Under the pieces are notes generated by a model. It had not been told where the DNA came from. It saw nothing but the letters and a program-made list of their open reading frames with translations, and did no database searches. A program made the position numbers and the translations under genes. Positions 27,451 through 34,977 of a stretch of DNA of 64,000 bases are shown here, one piece after another. Numbering within the stretch: position 1 is the first letter of the stretch; every line of letters starts with the position of its first letter. The DNA comes from Chloroflexota bacterium (GTDB lineage: Bacteria; Chloroflexota; Chloroflexia; Thermomicrobiales; JADLAZ01), in the NCBI GenBank assembly GCA_020849725.1, contig JADLAZ010000109.1, positions 1 to 64,000 on the forward strand, given 5' to 3'.

Positions 27451-27496
27451 GTTGGGCGGATCGGTCGGGGGGCGACCGGACCAGGGGAGGCCCAAC
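27451..27496 (+). other. Structured leader upstream of pspC
   Basis: GTTGGGC (27451-27457) can pair with GCCCAAC (27490-27496), enclosing a second hairpin CGGTCG (27462-27467) with CGACCG (27473-27478) around five G. A third small hairpin lies at about 27540-27553. Together they form a folded stretch ahead of the pspC ribosome-binding site. No known riboswitch class is recognised. Confidence 0.3.
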
Positions 27497-27575
27497 GGGC
27501 ACGAGCCGCGGGGGATGACCCGGTTCGCTGTCCAAGAGAGGCCGCAAGGCGGCTCACGATTCACGGGGGAGACAC

Positions 27576-27992
27576 GTGGTGACGCACCGGCAGCGGCGGG
27601 TCTATCGCAGCAGTCGCAATCGCATCCTTCTGGGCGTCGCTGGAGGACTGGCCGAGACGGCCGGTGTCGACCCGGTCGGCGTGAGGGCGCTCTTTGTGGC
27701 CATGTCGTTGCTGGCCGGCGCCGGCCTGCTGCTCTACCTGGTGCTAGCGGCGGTGCTGTCGGTGCGCGAGGACGACCGCCAGCCGGGCGACGTCGCGCCG
27801 TGCGTCGATGAGACGACGATGGTGCTGCTCGTCGGCGGGCTAGCCGGCGTCGTCTTGATCGGCGTCGGGCTGGTGGCGCTAGCCGTCCAGAATGGCTGGT
27901 CCGATCGCATCGCCACGGTGACGCCATGGTTGATCGTGCTGATCACGCTGGTGGCCGGCATCGCCATCGGCCGCCGCCGCTGGGAGGACTAA
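27576..27992 (+). CDS. PspC domain membrane protein
   Basis: A 138-residue protein. Residues about 8-65 form the PspC domain: VYRSSRNRILLGVAGGLAETAGVDPVGVRALFV, then a membrane helix (LLAGAGLLLYLVLAAVLSV). Two further hydrophobic segments follow (about 82-104 and 113-132). PspC domains sense envelope stress or tie to the phage-shock response. GTG 27576 or GTG 27579 is the start, with GGGGGAG ahead. The stop codon TAA falls on the first bases of the 106-bp repeat. Confidence 0.8.
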   Translation: MVTHRQRRVYRSSRNRILLGVAGGLAETAGVDPVGVRALFVAMSLLAGAGLLLYLVLAAVLSVREDDRQPGDVAPCVDETTMVLLVGGLAGVVLIGVGLVALAVQNGWSDRIATVTPWLIVLITLVAGIAIGRRRWED

Positions 27993-28094
27993 ACCGAAGC
28001 CCAGACGGGATGCCCAGGCCACCGTAGGGGTGGTTCGCGAACCGCCCCTACGGTACGCAATACGAAGTATGCTATTCCCATGCGCGCTTCGGTA
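27989..28094. repeat. 106-bp palindromic repeat element, copy 1
   Basis: This segment matches 51171-51276 at 100 of 106 positions with no gap. The centre (28021-28054) is a long palindrome with arms GTAGGGGTGG and CCGCCCCTAC; the one mismatch still allows a G-U pair. The ends carry short inverted repeats, ACCGAAGC at 27993-28000 and GCTTCGGT at 28086-28093. It fills the space between pspC and the convergent dehydratase gene, and its first bases CTAA contain the pspC stop codon. It may end transcription from both sides. Confidence 0.85.
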
Positions 28095-28111
28095 AAGTCA
28101 CCGCCGCCGCG

Positions 28112-29272
28112 CTACCAGTCGGCGACGGACCCATCGGCGTGGTGCGGCGTCATCAGCACCTCTTGACGGAACGGGTGCTTCGCGGCTTCGGCCTCGTTCA
28201 CTTCTATGCCGAGACCGGGCCGATCCGGCGGAGAGATAAAGCCGTCGCGCACCAGAATTGGCTCGTCGATGACGTCGGCGCGCCAGGGCACATCAGACCG
28301 AATCGCCTCCTGAATCAGCCAGTTCGGCGTTGCCAGCGCGAAGTGGACGTTGGCGATGGTGGCGATTGGGCCGAGCGGGTTGTGCGGCGCCACGCTGACG
28401 TGGTACGGCTCGGCCATGGCGGCGATCTTGCGCAACTCCCAGAGGCCGCCGCAATGGCAGACATCCGGTTGGATGACGGCGCAGGCCTCGGCTTCGAGCA
28501 GCGGTCGGAACTCGTGGCGAGTGACGCGGCGCTCACCGGTGGCGATCGGCACACTGGTTGCTCGCGTCACACGCGCCAGGCCGGCGGTATCCTCAGGTGG
28601 GCACGGCTCCTCGACGAAGAACGGCCGGTACGGCTCCAGCACTCGGCAGTACTGGATGCCCATCTCCGGCGTCGTGCGCCCATGGATATCGACCATGACG
28701 TCGACATCCGGTCCGACGGCATCGCGGATGGCTGCCATCAGCGTCTCGGCGCGACGCAGTTTGGCCGCCCCTTCCAGCGGCTCCGACATCGGCACGACCA
28801 ATGCCTTGAGCGCAGTGTAGCCGGCGGCGACACACTCGCGGGCACGGTCGGCCATCATCGCCGCCTCGTCCTGCAGGTAGAGCGCCCGCATGTCGCCGCC
28901 GCCCAGGTGGTCGTACATCCGCACCCGGTCGCGCACGGCGCCGCCGAGCAAACGGTAGACCGGCAGACCGACCGACTTGCCAAAGATGTCCCAGCAGGCT
29001 TGCTCGATGCCGGAGATGGCCGACATCCCGATCACACCCGGCCGGAAAAAGCCATGGCGATAGAGCACCTGGTAGATATGCTCGATGCGCCGTGGGTCCA
29101 ACCCCAGCACCAGTGGCTCGCAGTCGCCGATCGCGCCGACGACGGCGCGCGTCTTCCACTCCAGCGATGCCTCGCCCCAGCCCACCAGCCCCGCGTCAGT
29201 CGTCACCTTGACGAAGACCCAGTTGCGCATCTCGGCATTGACGACGACCGGCGTGATCGCGGTGATCTTCAC
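28112..29272 (-). CDS. Enolase-superfamily dehydratase, galactonate dehydratase-like
   Basis: A 386-residue sugar-acid dehydratase. The order of active-site residues follows D-galactonate dehydratase: Asp195 and His197 in VDIHGRT, Glu221 in VEEPCPP, Glu247 in TGERRVTRHEF, and His297 in APHNPLGPIA. The C-terminus ends with HADGSVADW, matching the HEDNSVAEW-type end of DgoD. It would remove water from an aldonic or aldaric acid to give a 2-keto-3-deoxy acid. The GTG at 29272 overlaps the stop of the aldo/keto reductase gene by four bases (GTGA), so translation is coupled. The substrate is not proven; galactonate and aldarates are options. Confidence 0.85.
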   Translation of the reverse strand: MKITAITPVVVNAEMRNWVFVKVTTDAGLVGWGEASLEWKTRAVVGAIGDCEPLVLGLDPRRIEHIYQVLYRHGFFRPGVIGMSAISGIEQACWDIFGKSVGLPVYRLLGGAVRDRVRMYDHLGGGDMRALYLQDEAAMMADRARECVAAGYTALKALVVPMSEPLEGAAKLRRAETLMAAIRDAVGPDVDVMVDIHGRTTPEMGIQYCRVLEPYRPFFVEEPCPPEDTAGLARVTRATSVPIATGERRVTRHEFRPLLEAEACAVIQPDVCHCGGLWELRKIAAMAEPYHVSVAPHNPLGPIATIANVHFALATPNWLIQEAIRSDVPWRADVIDEPILVRDGFISPPDRPGLGIEVNEAEAAKHPFRQEVLMTPHHADGSVADW

Positions 29273-30273
29273 CCTCGCGCTCCTTGCAGTGCGGTCGCCA
29301 GCGCCAGCACGCGCTCGACGGCCATGGCCGGCAGCGCGCCCCGCCCGGCCCAGCGCAGCGCCGCCTCCAACTGGGCCTGGTCTGAGTAGCCGACGATGAC
29401 GGTCGAGACCCCGTCCTTGCCGATGGCAAAGCGCAGAGCCAACTCCAGCGGACCTTCGAGACCAAGTTCCGTCGCTAGCGTCGCCAGCGTCCTCGCCCGG
29501 GCCAGGTCGTCGGCGTAGCCTGAGCCGGCCATGCCGGCGCTGCCTGGGTCACCGGCCAGTGGGTGCCGCCCCTCACTCGCCGCCAGTGCGCCGCCGGCCA
29601 GCGGCCGAATGACGATGACGCCAACCCCGGCGGCCGCCGCCACATTGATCATGCCGGCGAAGTCCTGGCCGCCGCCGGCCGCACCGGCGTACCCGGCACT
29701 GGCGTTGATCGCGTTGAAGTACGATTGGACGGTGGCGACTCGGCCGGAGCGCACGACCGCGTGGACAGCGGCGGTGTCGCCCATGCCGGTGCAGCCGATG
29801 TGCCGCACCAGGCCGTCGTCGACCAATCGGCGCAGCCCGTCAATCACCTCGTCGAGGACGATGGCGCGCGTCAGCCCGTCGCCCGTCGCTGGTGGGGCGT
29901 CGACGATGCTGGTGTGCAACTGCAGCAGATCAATCGAGTCGCGACCGAGCCGACGCAGGCTGGCCTCGCACGAGCGACGAATGGCCGCTGGCAGGTCGGC
30001 CCGGTCGGCCGCCGTCGGGCGCACCTTGGTGCCGACGACGACGCGGTCCCAGCCGCTGGTGTCGCGCAGCGCCCGGCCGAGGTTCTCCTCCGACCGACCA
30101 TCGCCGTAGAGCGGCGCGGTGTCGAAATAGGTGATGCCCGCCGCCAGCGCCCGCGCAACGGCGCGCGTCTGGTCGGCCGGTGTGCCGCGAGTCATCAAGC
30201 CGCCGATGGCGCCAGCTCCGTAGCCCAGCGCCGACACCGTCAGCCCGGTCGTGCCGAGCGGTCGCTGCTCCAT
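29269..30273 (-). CDS. Aldo/keto reductase
   Basis: A 334-residue NAD(P)H-dependent oxidoreductase. It starts MEQRPLGTTGLTVSALGYGAGAIGG. The catalytic tetrad is seen as Asp and Tyr in YFDTAPLYGDGRSEENLG, Lys in VVVGTKVRP and His in LLQLHTSIV. The cofactor-binding end contains VIVIRPLAGGAL and VSTVIVGYSDQAQLE. The relatives include L-fucose/D-galactose 1-dehydrogenase-like enzymes, which would feed the galactonate-dehydratase-like enzyme encoded next. ATG 30273 is preceded by GAGGGGG; the frame is open to 30777 without similarity. Confidence 0.88.
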   Translation of the reverse strand: MEQRPLGTTGLTVSALGYGAGAIGGLMTRGTPADQTRAVARALAAGITYFDTAPLYGDGRSEENLGRALRDTSGWDRVVVGTKVRPTAADRADLPAAIRRSCEASLRRLGRDSIDLLQLHTSIVDAPPATGDGLTRAIVLDEVIDGLRRLVDDGLVRHIGCTGMGDTAAVHAVVRSGRVATVQSYFNAINASAGYAGAAGGGQDFAGMINVAAAAGVGVIVIRPLAGGALAASEGRHPLAGDPGSAGMAGSGYADDLARARTLATLATELGLEGPLELALRFAIGKDGVSTVIVGYSDQAQLEAALRWAGRGALPAMAVERVLALATALQGARG

Positions 30274-30314
30274 CGCCCCCTCACTCTCATTCTCGCCCTC
30301 CAGCTGCCATCCGA

Positions 30315-31226
30315 TCAGCCTCCAGGGCCAGCCGCACGCGTTCGCACTGCCAGACGCTTGAGCAGCCGCCAGGCAGACGGTGACCGACGCGGCGTCAGAT
30401 CGGCCGCGACGAGCGGCGTCAGCGCCGCGCCGCCGACCAGCGTCGGCGCCGACCAGGCGCGCAGGCCCTTCTGCGGGTCCGTCGTCATGAAGCGATCGAG
30501 CGCCCGCCAACCCGCCGAGTGGTCCCAGGCGAGTGCCGCACCACCGGCCTCGCGCACGATCGCGACGCCCGCAGCCACGTCCCACAGCTTCGGCCCGGCG
30601 TAGACGGCATACTGCAGTCCACCGGCCGCGACGAGGCCGATCTCGGCCGCGATCGAGCCGAATGCCCGCGGCTCGCCGGGACGGTGACGCAGCCTGCCGC
30701 GCGCCACGAAGGCCAGTCGCCAGCCAGTGAAGAGGCCCACCGGCCCGGTCGGGTGAATGGCCTCGGCTTTGCTGCACCGGATCAGCAGGTCATTGTAGAA
30801 GGCGCCGCCGCCCTGCCGCGCATGGTAGAGCGCATCCAGGCCGGGCACGGCGATGCAGCCGACCACCGGAACGCCCTGGTGCAGAACGGCCACCGCGACC
30901 GCATAGACCGGCAGGCCGGCCGCGTAGTTGGCGGTGCCGTCGAGCGGGTCCAGCGCCCAGAGCATGTCACCCGCGCCCGTCTCACTGGCCGCGCCCTCCT
31001 CGCCCAGGATGCCGTGGTCGGGGTAACGCGCCGCGATCGCGGCGCGCAGGTATGCCTCGGCGGCAGTGTCGGCGTCCGTCACCGGGTCGCGACGCAGCGC
31101 ATCTTTGTAGCTGATCGTGCGCGGCCCACGCTGACGATCCGCCAGCAACCGACCGGCGCCGGCGGCAATCTCGCGCGCCAGGGCGTACATATCGTTCAGC
31201 GTCGCCGGGTCGAGCGCCGCGGTCAC
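30315..31226 (-). CDS. Inositol monophosphatase family protein
   Basis: A 303-residue Mg2+-dependent sugar-phosphatase. The metal site is visible: KDALRRDPVTDADTAAE, ILGEEGAA (Glu), WALDPLDGTANYAAGLP (the DPxDGT motif) and KLWDVAAGVAIVREAGG (the WDxxAG motif). Members remove phosphate from inositol-1-phosphate, histidinol phosphate or 3'-phosphoadenosine. It sits 41 bases ahead of the aldo/keto reductase gene, in the same minus-strand unit. A role on a sugar-phosphate side product is possible. The last 40 residues are not conserved. Confidence 0.88.
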   Translation of the reverse strand: MTAALDPATLNDMYALAREIAAGAGRLLADRQRGPRTISYKDALRRDPVTDADTAAEAYLRAAIAARYPDHGILGEEGAASETGAGDMLWALDPLDGTANYAAGLPVYAVAVAVLHQGVPVVGCIAVPGLDALYHARQGGGAFYNDLLIRCSKAEAIHPTGPVGLFTGWRLAFVARGRLRHRPGEPRAFGSIAAEIGLVAAGGLQYAVYAGPKLWDVAAGVAIVREAGGAALAWDHSAGWRALDRFMTTDPQKGLRAWSAPTLVGGAALTPLVAADLTPRRSPSAWRLLKRLAVRTRAAGPGG

Positions 31227-31248
31227 CGATCATCTCCTTTGCCAACGC

Positions 31249-31500
31249 TCATGCCGGTCGCGCCAGCCCCTTGGCCCGCGTCTGCTGGTCCTGTTCGCCC
31301 CAGAAGGCCAGCCGCCGGATGGCGCCGCTGGCCAGCACCCGCCGGTGTGCCTCCAGCACCACGCCCGGGTGGCGGTCGTCGTTGGGGCACACCCAGGCGG
31401 CGACCGTCATGTCGTGGCCGACGCCCTCCTGCACCAACCGCATCGGTATCGTCATCGGCACGAGCGTCGCGCCACAGGCTGTACAGCTCTGGTCGGCCAT
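31249..31500 (-). CDS. Small zinc-ribbon-like protein
   Basis: An 83-residue protein with CTAC near the N-terminus (residues about 6-9) and CPNDDRH at about 37-43, which gives three Cys and a His that could hold zinc. The middle has TIPMRLVQEGVGHDMTVAAWVC. I do not recognise a named family. ATG 31500 has AAAGGA ahead of it. It is the first gene of the unit leading to the phosphatase, reductase and dehydratase, 22 bases before the phosphatase start. Confidence 0.6.
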   Translation of the reverse strand: MADQSCTACGATLVPMTIPMRLVQEGVGHDMTVAAWVCPNDDRHPGVVLEAHRRVLASGAIRRLAFWGEQDQQTRAKGLARPA

Positions 31501-31572
31501 GCGTCGTCCTTTCCACGTGCCCAATGGCCAGCGCGAGCCGCGTCGAACGCGCCGGCGCCGGCCGGCCCCGTC

Positions 31573-31581
31573 ATTCTAGCA
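31573..31581 (-). promoter_or_regulatory. Extended -10 promoter (TGCTAGAAT), leftward
   Basis: On the minus strand TGC plus TAGAAT stands 73 bases before the zinc-ribbon ATG. The same nine bases occur on the plus strand at 31700-31708, giving a divergent promoter pair for the sugar-acid genes. Confidence 0.5.
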
Positions 31582-31699
31582 GTGCGTTCGGGTCAGAGTC
31601 GTGCGTGGCGGTCACGAGACCGGCGACAGATGGCGCCAGCCATCATCGCGCACTCGCTGGCGGCTAGCAGCGCCCAGGCGCGTCGGGGTCGCCGGCGCG

Positions 31700-31708
31700 T
31701 GCTAGAAT
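31700..31708 (+). promoter_or_regulatory. Extended -10 promoter (TGCTAGAAT), rightward
   Basis: TGC plus TAGAAT 37 bases before the MFS start. No strong -35 is seen. The 118 bases between the two divergent elements would be the place for a shared operator, but I see no clear palindrome there. Confidence 0.5.
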
Positions 31709-31744
31709 GGACCACGCAGCCGCAGGGCAGGTGACGGGGGTGGG

Positions 31745-33022
31745 ATGAGTACGGCGGTCCAGGGTGCGAGCAGGGCGACGGAGGCAACCGCGGCGCGGCT
31801 GCCAGTGCGCCGGGTCATCGTCGTTGGGCTGCTAGCCGTCGGCCTCGTGAGCAGTGCGATTGGACCGGCCCTGCCTGGGATACGGCTCACATTCGGCCTG
31901 TCGATTGGCGACGCCGGCCTGATCGTCATTGCCAGCGGACTGGGCTACATCGGGGGGGCGCTCGGCGGTGGACTTCTTGCCGACCGGCGTGACCGGCGTA
32001 GGTTGCTGCTCCTGGCCGCCGGCATGATGGTTGCCGGCGCGGCCGGCGTGATGCTGGCGCCCTCGTGGCCGGCGCTCCTCAGCAGTGTGGCGCTGTTCGG
32101 CATCGGCGGCGGCCTGCTGGACGGCCCCGGCAACGCCATGGTCAACGAACACAGTGGTGAGTGGCGCACGGCCGACCTGAACCTGGCCCACGGCTTTTTC
32201 GGTATAGGCAGCATGGCTGGACCACTGATCGGCGGGCTGGCGCTGGCCACCGGCATCGGCTGGAACTGGTTGATGGCGCCGGGTCTTGTGGCGGGGCTGG
32301 CGTTGCTGCTGTTCGCCAGCCGACTGCGCCTGCCACCCACGCTGACGGTTGCATCTCATCATGATGCTTCGTGGCGTGTCCTGCGCCAGCCACTGGTCAT
32401 CTTGCTGGCGGTCATCCTATGCCTCTACGTTGGTGTGGAGGTCATGGTCGGCACCTGGGCGTTCAGCCACTTGCGGCTGACCTACGGCGCCGGTGATGCC
32501 GCGGCAGGGCTAGCGACGGCGCTCTTCTGGGGCGGCCTGACGGCCGGCCGGCTTCTGGCCGGCACGGTCGGCGCGCGCATCGGACCGCACACCTGGATCG
32601 TCAGCAATGCGCTCGGCGCGGCGCTGGCACTGACGCTGGTCATCGGCGCGCCGACGTTGCCGCTGGCGACACTCGGATTGGCTCTGGTCGGCCTGGCGCT
32701 GGCCAATGTCTTTCCAGCGGTCCTCGCGATCGGCGGCGCGGCCTACCCGGCGGCCGGCGGTACGGTCAGCGGCGCACTGGCCGCAGCTGGCGGCGTCGGG
32801 GGCGCAGTTGTGACCTGGAGCGCGGGTCTGCTGGCTGAGCGCTACGGGCTGGGCGCGGCGCTGGCGACCGGTCTGGCGTTGCTGGCACTCATGCTGGTCG
32901 CCGAGGCCGTCGTCATCGTGCTGACGCGCCGATCACCAGTCGCCCGCGCCCTGGACCCAGCGCTCGCGCCCGCGCCAGCAGCCGTTCCTGTTACCCACCG
33001 GCAGGGAGGAGAGCACGGATGA
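31745..33022 (+). CDS. Major facilitator superfamily transporter
   Basis: A 425-residue transporter with about twelve membrane helices. The loop between helices 2 and 3 reads GGGLLADRRDRRRLLLLA, the MFS signature (GxLaDRxGRkxxL). The second half repeats with LFWGGLTAGRLLAGTVGARIG. Family relatives include sugar and sugar-acid importers and FucP-like proteins. The stop overlaps the start of the next enolase-superfamily gene (ATGA), and the uronate dehydrogenase-like gene follows, which suggests it brings in the acid that these enzymes use (inference). Confidence 0.88.
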   Translation: MSTAVQGASRATEATAARLPVRRVIVVGLLAVGLVSSAIGPALPGIRLTFGLSIGDAGLIVIASGLGYIGGALGGGLLADRRDRRRLLLLAAGMMVAGAAGVMLAPSWPALLSSVALFGIGGGLLDGPGNAMVNEHSGEWRTADLNLAHGFFGIGSMAGPLIGGLALATGIGWNWLMAPGLVAGLALLLFASRLRLPPTLTVASHHDASWRVLRQPLVILLAVILCLYVGVEVMVGTWAFSHLRLTYGAGDAAAGLATALFWGGLTAGRLLAGTVGARIGPHTWIVSNALGAALALTLVIGAPTLPLATLGLALVGLALANVFPAVLAIGGAAYPAAGGTVSGALAAAGGVGGAVVTWSAGLLAERYGLGAALATGLALLALMLVAEAVVIVLTRRSPVARALDPALAPAPAAVPVTHRQGGEHG

Positions 33023-34158
33023 AGATTACCGCCATCGAGAACGTGTTCGTCGACCGCTATCTGTTCGTCACGGTCCATACCGACACCGGCATCACCGGCA
33101 CCGGCGAGTCGGGCGCCTGGGGCTTCCTGGAGGCGTCGGCGGCGGCGGTCGAGACCTTCAAACGCTACCTGATCGGCCAGGATCCGCTGCGCATCGAGCA
33201 CCATTGGCAGTATCTCTACCGCTGGACCCACTTCCGCGGGGCGGCAATCATGGGCGCGCTCTCGGCGATCGACATCGCGTTGTGGGACATCGCCGGCAAG
33301 CACTTCGGCGTGCCGGTCTACCAGTTGCTCGGTGGCATGACGCGTCACAAGGCGCGCGTGTACTATCACGTCTTCGGCGAGAGCCGCGAGGAGTTGGTCC
33401 AGGGCTGCCTCGCCGCCAAGGCCGCCGGCTATTCCGCCGTCGGCCATTTGACGCCGTTCACTGATGCGCCGCGCGAGCAGCCGATGGACGAGACCCACGC
33501 CCAGCGCATCGGTCGCGCCATCGAGACGGTGCGCCAGTACCGCGACGCGGTCGGCGACGAGGTCGACCTGTGCATCGAGATCCACCGCCGCCTGACGCCG
33601 TCCGAGGCAATTGTGCTGGCGCGCGGCATCGAGCAGTTCCACCCCTATTTCTACGAGGACCCGATCCTGCCGGACAACTTCGACGCCATGGGCCTGGTCG
33701 CCGAGCAGATTCATATCCCGATCGCTACTGGCGAGCGCCTGCACACGATCTACGAGTTCCAGATGCTGCTGGCGCGCGGTGCGGTCCAGTTCGTGCGACC
33801 CGACGTCTGCATGTGCGGAGGCATCACCGGCGCGAAGAAGATCGCGGCGCTGGCCGAGGCCCATCACGTCGGCGTCGTGCCGCACAATCCGCTCGGCCCG
33901 GTCAGCACCGCCGCCTGTTTGCAGATCGCCGCCTGCATCCCCAACTTCGCGCTGCAGGAATACCCGCTGGGCGAGGACGTGCCGCCGAAGAGCGAGATCG
34001 TCAAACAGCGGCTCCAGCGCGACGGCGCGTTCCTGGTCATCCCAACGACGCCAGGCATCGGCATCGAACTGGCCCCGGACGCCGCCGAGAAGTGGCCCTA
34101 CAAGCCGCGCCAGGTCCACACCCGCCTGCACGCCGACGGCTCGGTAGTGGACATGTAA
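33019..34158 (+). CDS. Mandelate racemase/muconate lactonizing enzyme family dehydratase
   Basis: A 379-residue enolase-superfamily enzyme. Metal ligands appear as Glu187 with His189 (CIEIHRRL), Glu213 (YEDPILPDN) and Glu239 (ATGERLHTIYEF), with a general base His289 in PHNPLGPVS. The first ligand is Glu where Asp is more usual, so it belongs to a different subgroup from the 28112-29272 enzyme. The C-terminus has PGIGIELAPDAAEKWPYKPRQVH. Both enzymes share the start MKITAI and the end with DGSVxDM/W. GGGAGGAG precedes the ATG. It probably dehydrates an aldarate or aldonate; the exact acid is not clear. Confidence 0.82.
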   Translation: MKITAIENVFVDRYLFVTVHTDTGITGTGESGAWGFLEASAAAVETFKRYLIGQDPLRIEHHWQYLYRWTHFRGAAIMGALSAIDIALWDIAGKHFGVPVYQLLGGMTRHKARVYYHVFGESREELVQGCLAAKAAGYSAVGHLTPFTDAPREQPMDETHAQRIGRAIETVRQYRDAVGDEVDLCIEIHRRLTPSEAIVLARGIEQFHPYFYEDPILPDNFDAMGLVAEQIHIPIATGERLHTIYEFQMLLARGAVQFVRPDVCMCGGITGAKKIAALAEAHHVGVVPHNPLGPVSTAACLQIAACIPNFALQEYPLGEDVPPKSEIVKQRLQRDGAFLVIPTTPGIGIELAPDAAEKWPYKPRQVHTRLHADGSVVDM

Positions 34159-34218
34159 CCATACTCCGTTCAGCGCCGCGCGCCCGGCGCTGGAGCTTGA
34201 ACGAGGAGGGGAATCTGC

Positions 34219-34953
34219 ATGGCTGCGCGCAAACTCGTCCTGATGACCGGCGCCTCGGGCATGATCGGCAAAGACATGCGGGGCCTGCTCAAAGATCGCT
34301 ATCGACTGCGGCTGATGAGCCACAGCACGCCACTGAGTGCCGAGGGCGATGAGGAAGTCATCCGCGGCGCCGTTGACAGCCTCGACGACATGCGCCGGGC
34401 GGTGGCCGGCGTCGACGCCGTGCTGCACCTGGCCGCGTCGTCGGCGGTGGGCACGCCCTGGCCGGACGCGCTTCAGAACAACATCGTCGGCGTCTACAAT
34501 ACCTACGAGGCCATGCGCGAGGCCGGCGTGCGCAAAGTCATCCTCGCTAGCACCAACCACGTCACCGGCATGTACGAGCGCGACGGACTGCCATGCTATC
34601 CCGACGTGCCGGTGCGGCCCGACGGCTACTACGGCGCCAGCAAGGCCTTTGGCGAGGCGCTCGGCCGCTATTACAGCGACGAGTTCGGGTTGCAGGTCAT
34701 CTGCCTGCGCATCGGCTCCTATCTGCCCGAACCGCGTAACGAGCGCAACCTGTCAACCTGGCTCAGCCCACGCGACATGGCCCAGCTCTTCTGGCGCAGC
34801 CTGGAGATCGATCTCTCGTTCGGCATTTTCTACGCGGTCTCCGGCAACCGCCGCCGCTACTGGAGCATCGACAGCGCCGTCACCGCGCTAGGCTACCGGC
34901 CGGAAGACGATGCCGAACTGCACGCCGATCGCATCCTGTCGCGGCCCGGCTGA
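34219..34953 (+). CDS. NAD-dependent uronate dehydrogenase-like enzyme
   Basis: A 244-residue short-chain epimerase/dehydrogenase-type protein. It has TGASGMIG (10-17), LHLAAS, ILASTNHVTGMYE, the catalytic Tyr138-Lys142 in YYGASKAFGE and LRIGSYLPEPRNERNLSTWLS. The pairing of the SSN/STNHV motif, RPDGYYGASK and RIGS.PEP...LSTWLS is characteristic of uronate dehydrogenases, which oxidise galacturonate or glucuronate to the aldaric acid lactone. This fits the adjacent dehydratase and transporter. A strong GAGGAGGGG precedes the ATG. It is 60 bases after the dehydratase gene. Confidence 0.85.
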   Translation: MAARKLVLMTGASGMIGKDMRGLLKDRYRLRLMSHSTPLSAEGDEEVIRGAVDSLDDMRRAVAGVDAVLHLAASSAVGTPWPDALQNNIVGVYNTYEAMREAGVRKVILASTNHVTGMYERDGLPCYPDVPVRPDGYYGASKAFGEALGRYYSDEFGLQVICLRIGSYLPEPRNERNLSTWLSPRDMAQLFWRSLEIDLSFGIFYAVSGNRRRYWSIDSAVTALGYRPEDDAELHADRILSRPG

Positions 34954-34977
34954 GCCGGTGCGGCCGGGAGGACGCCC

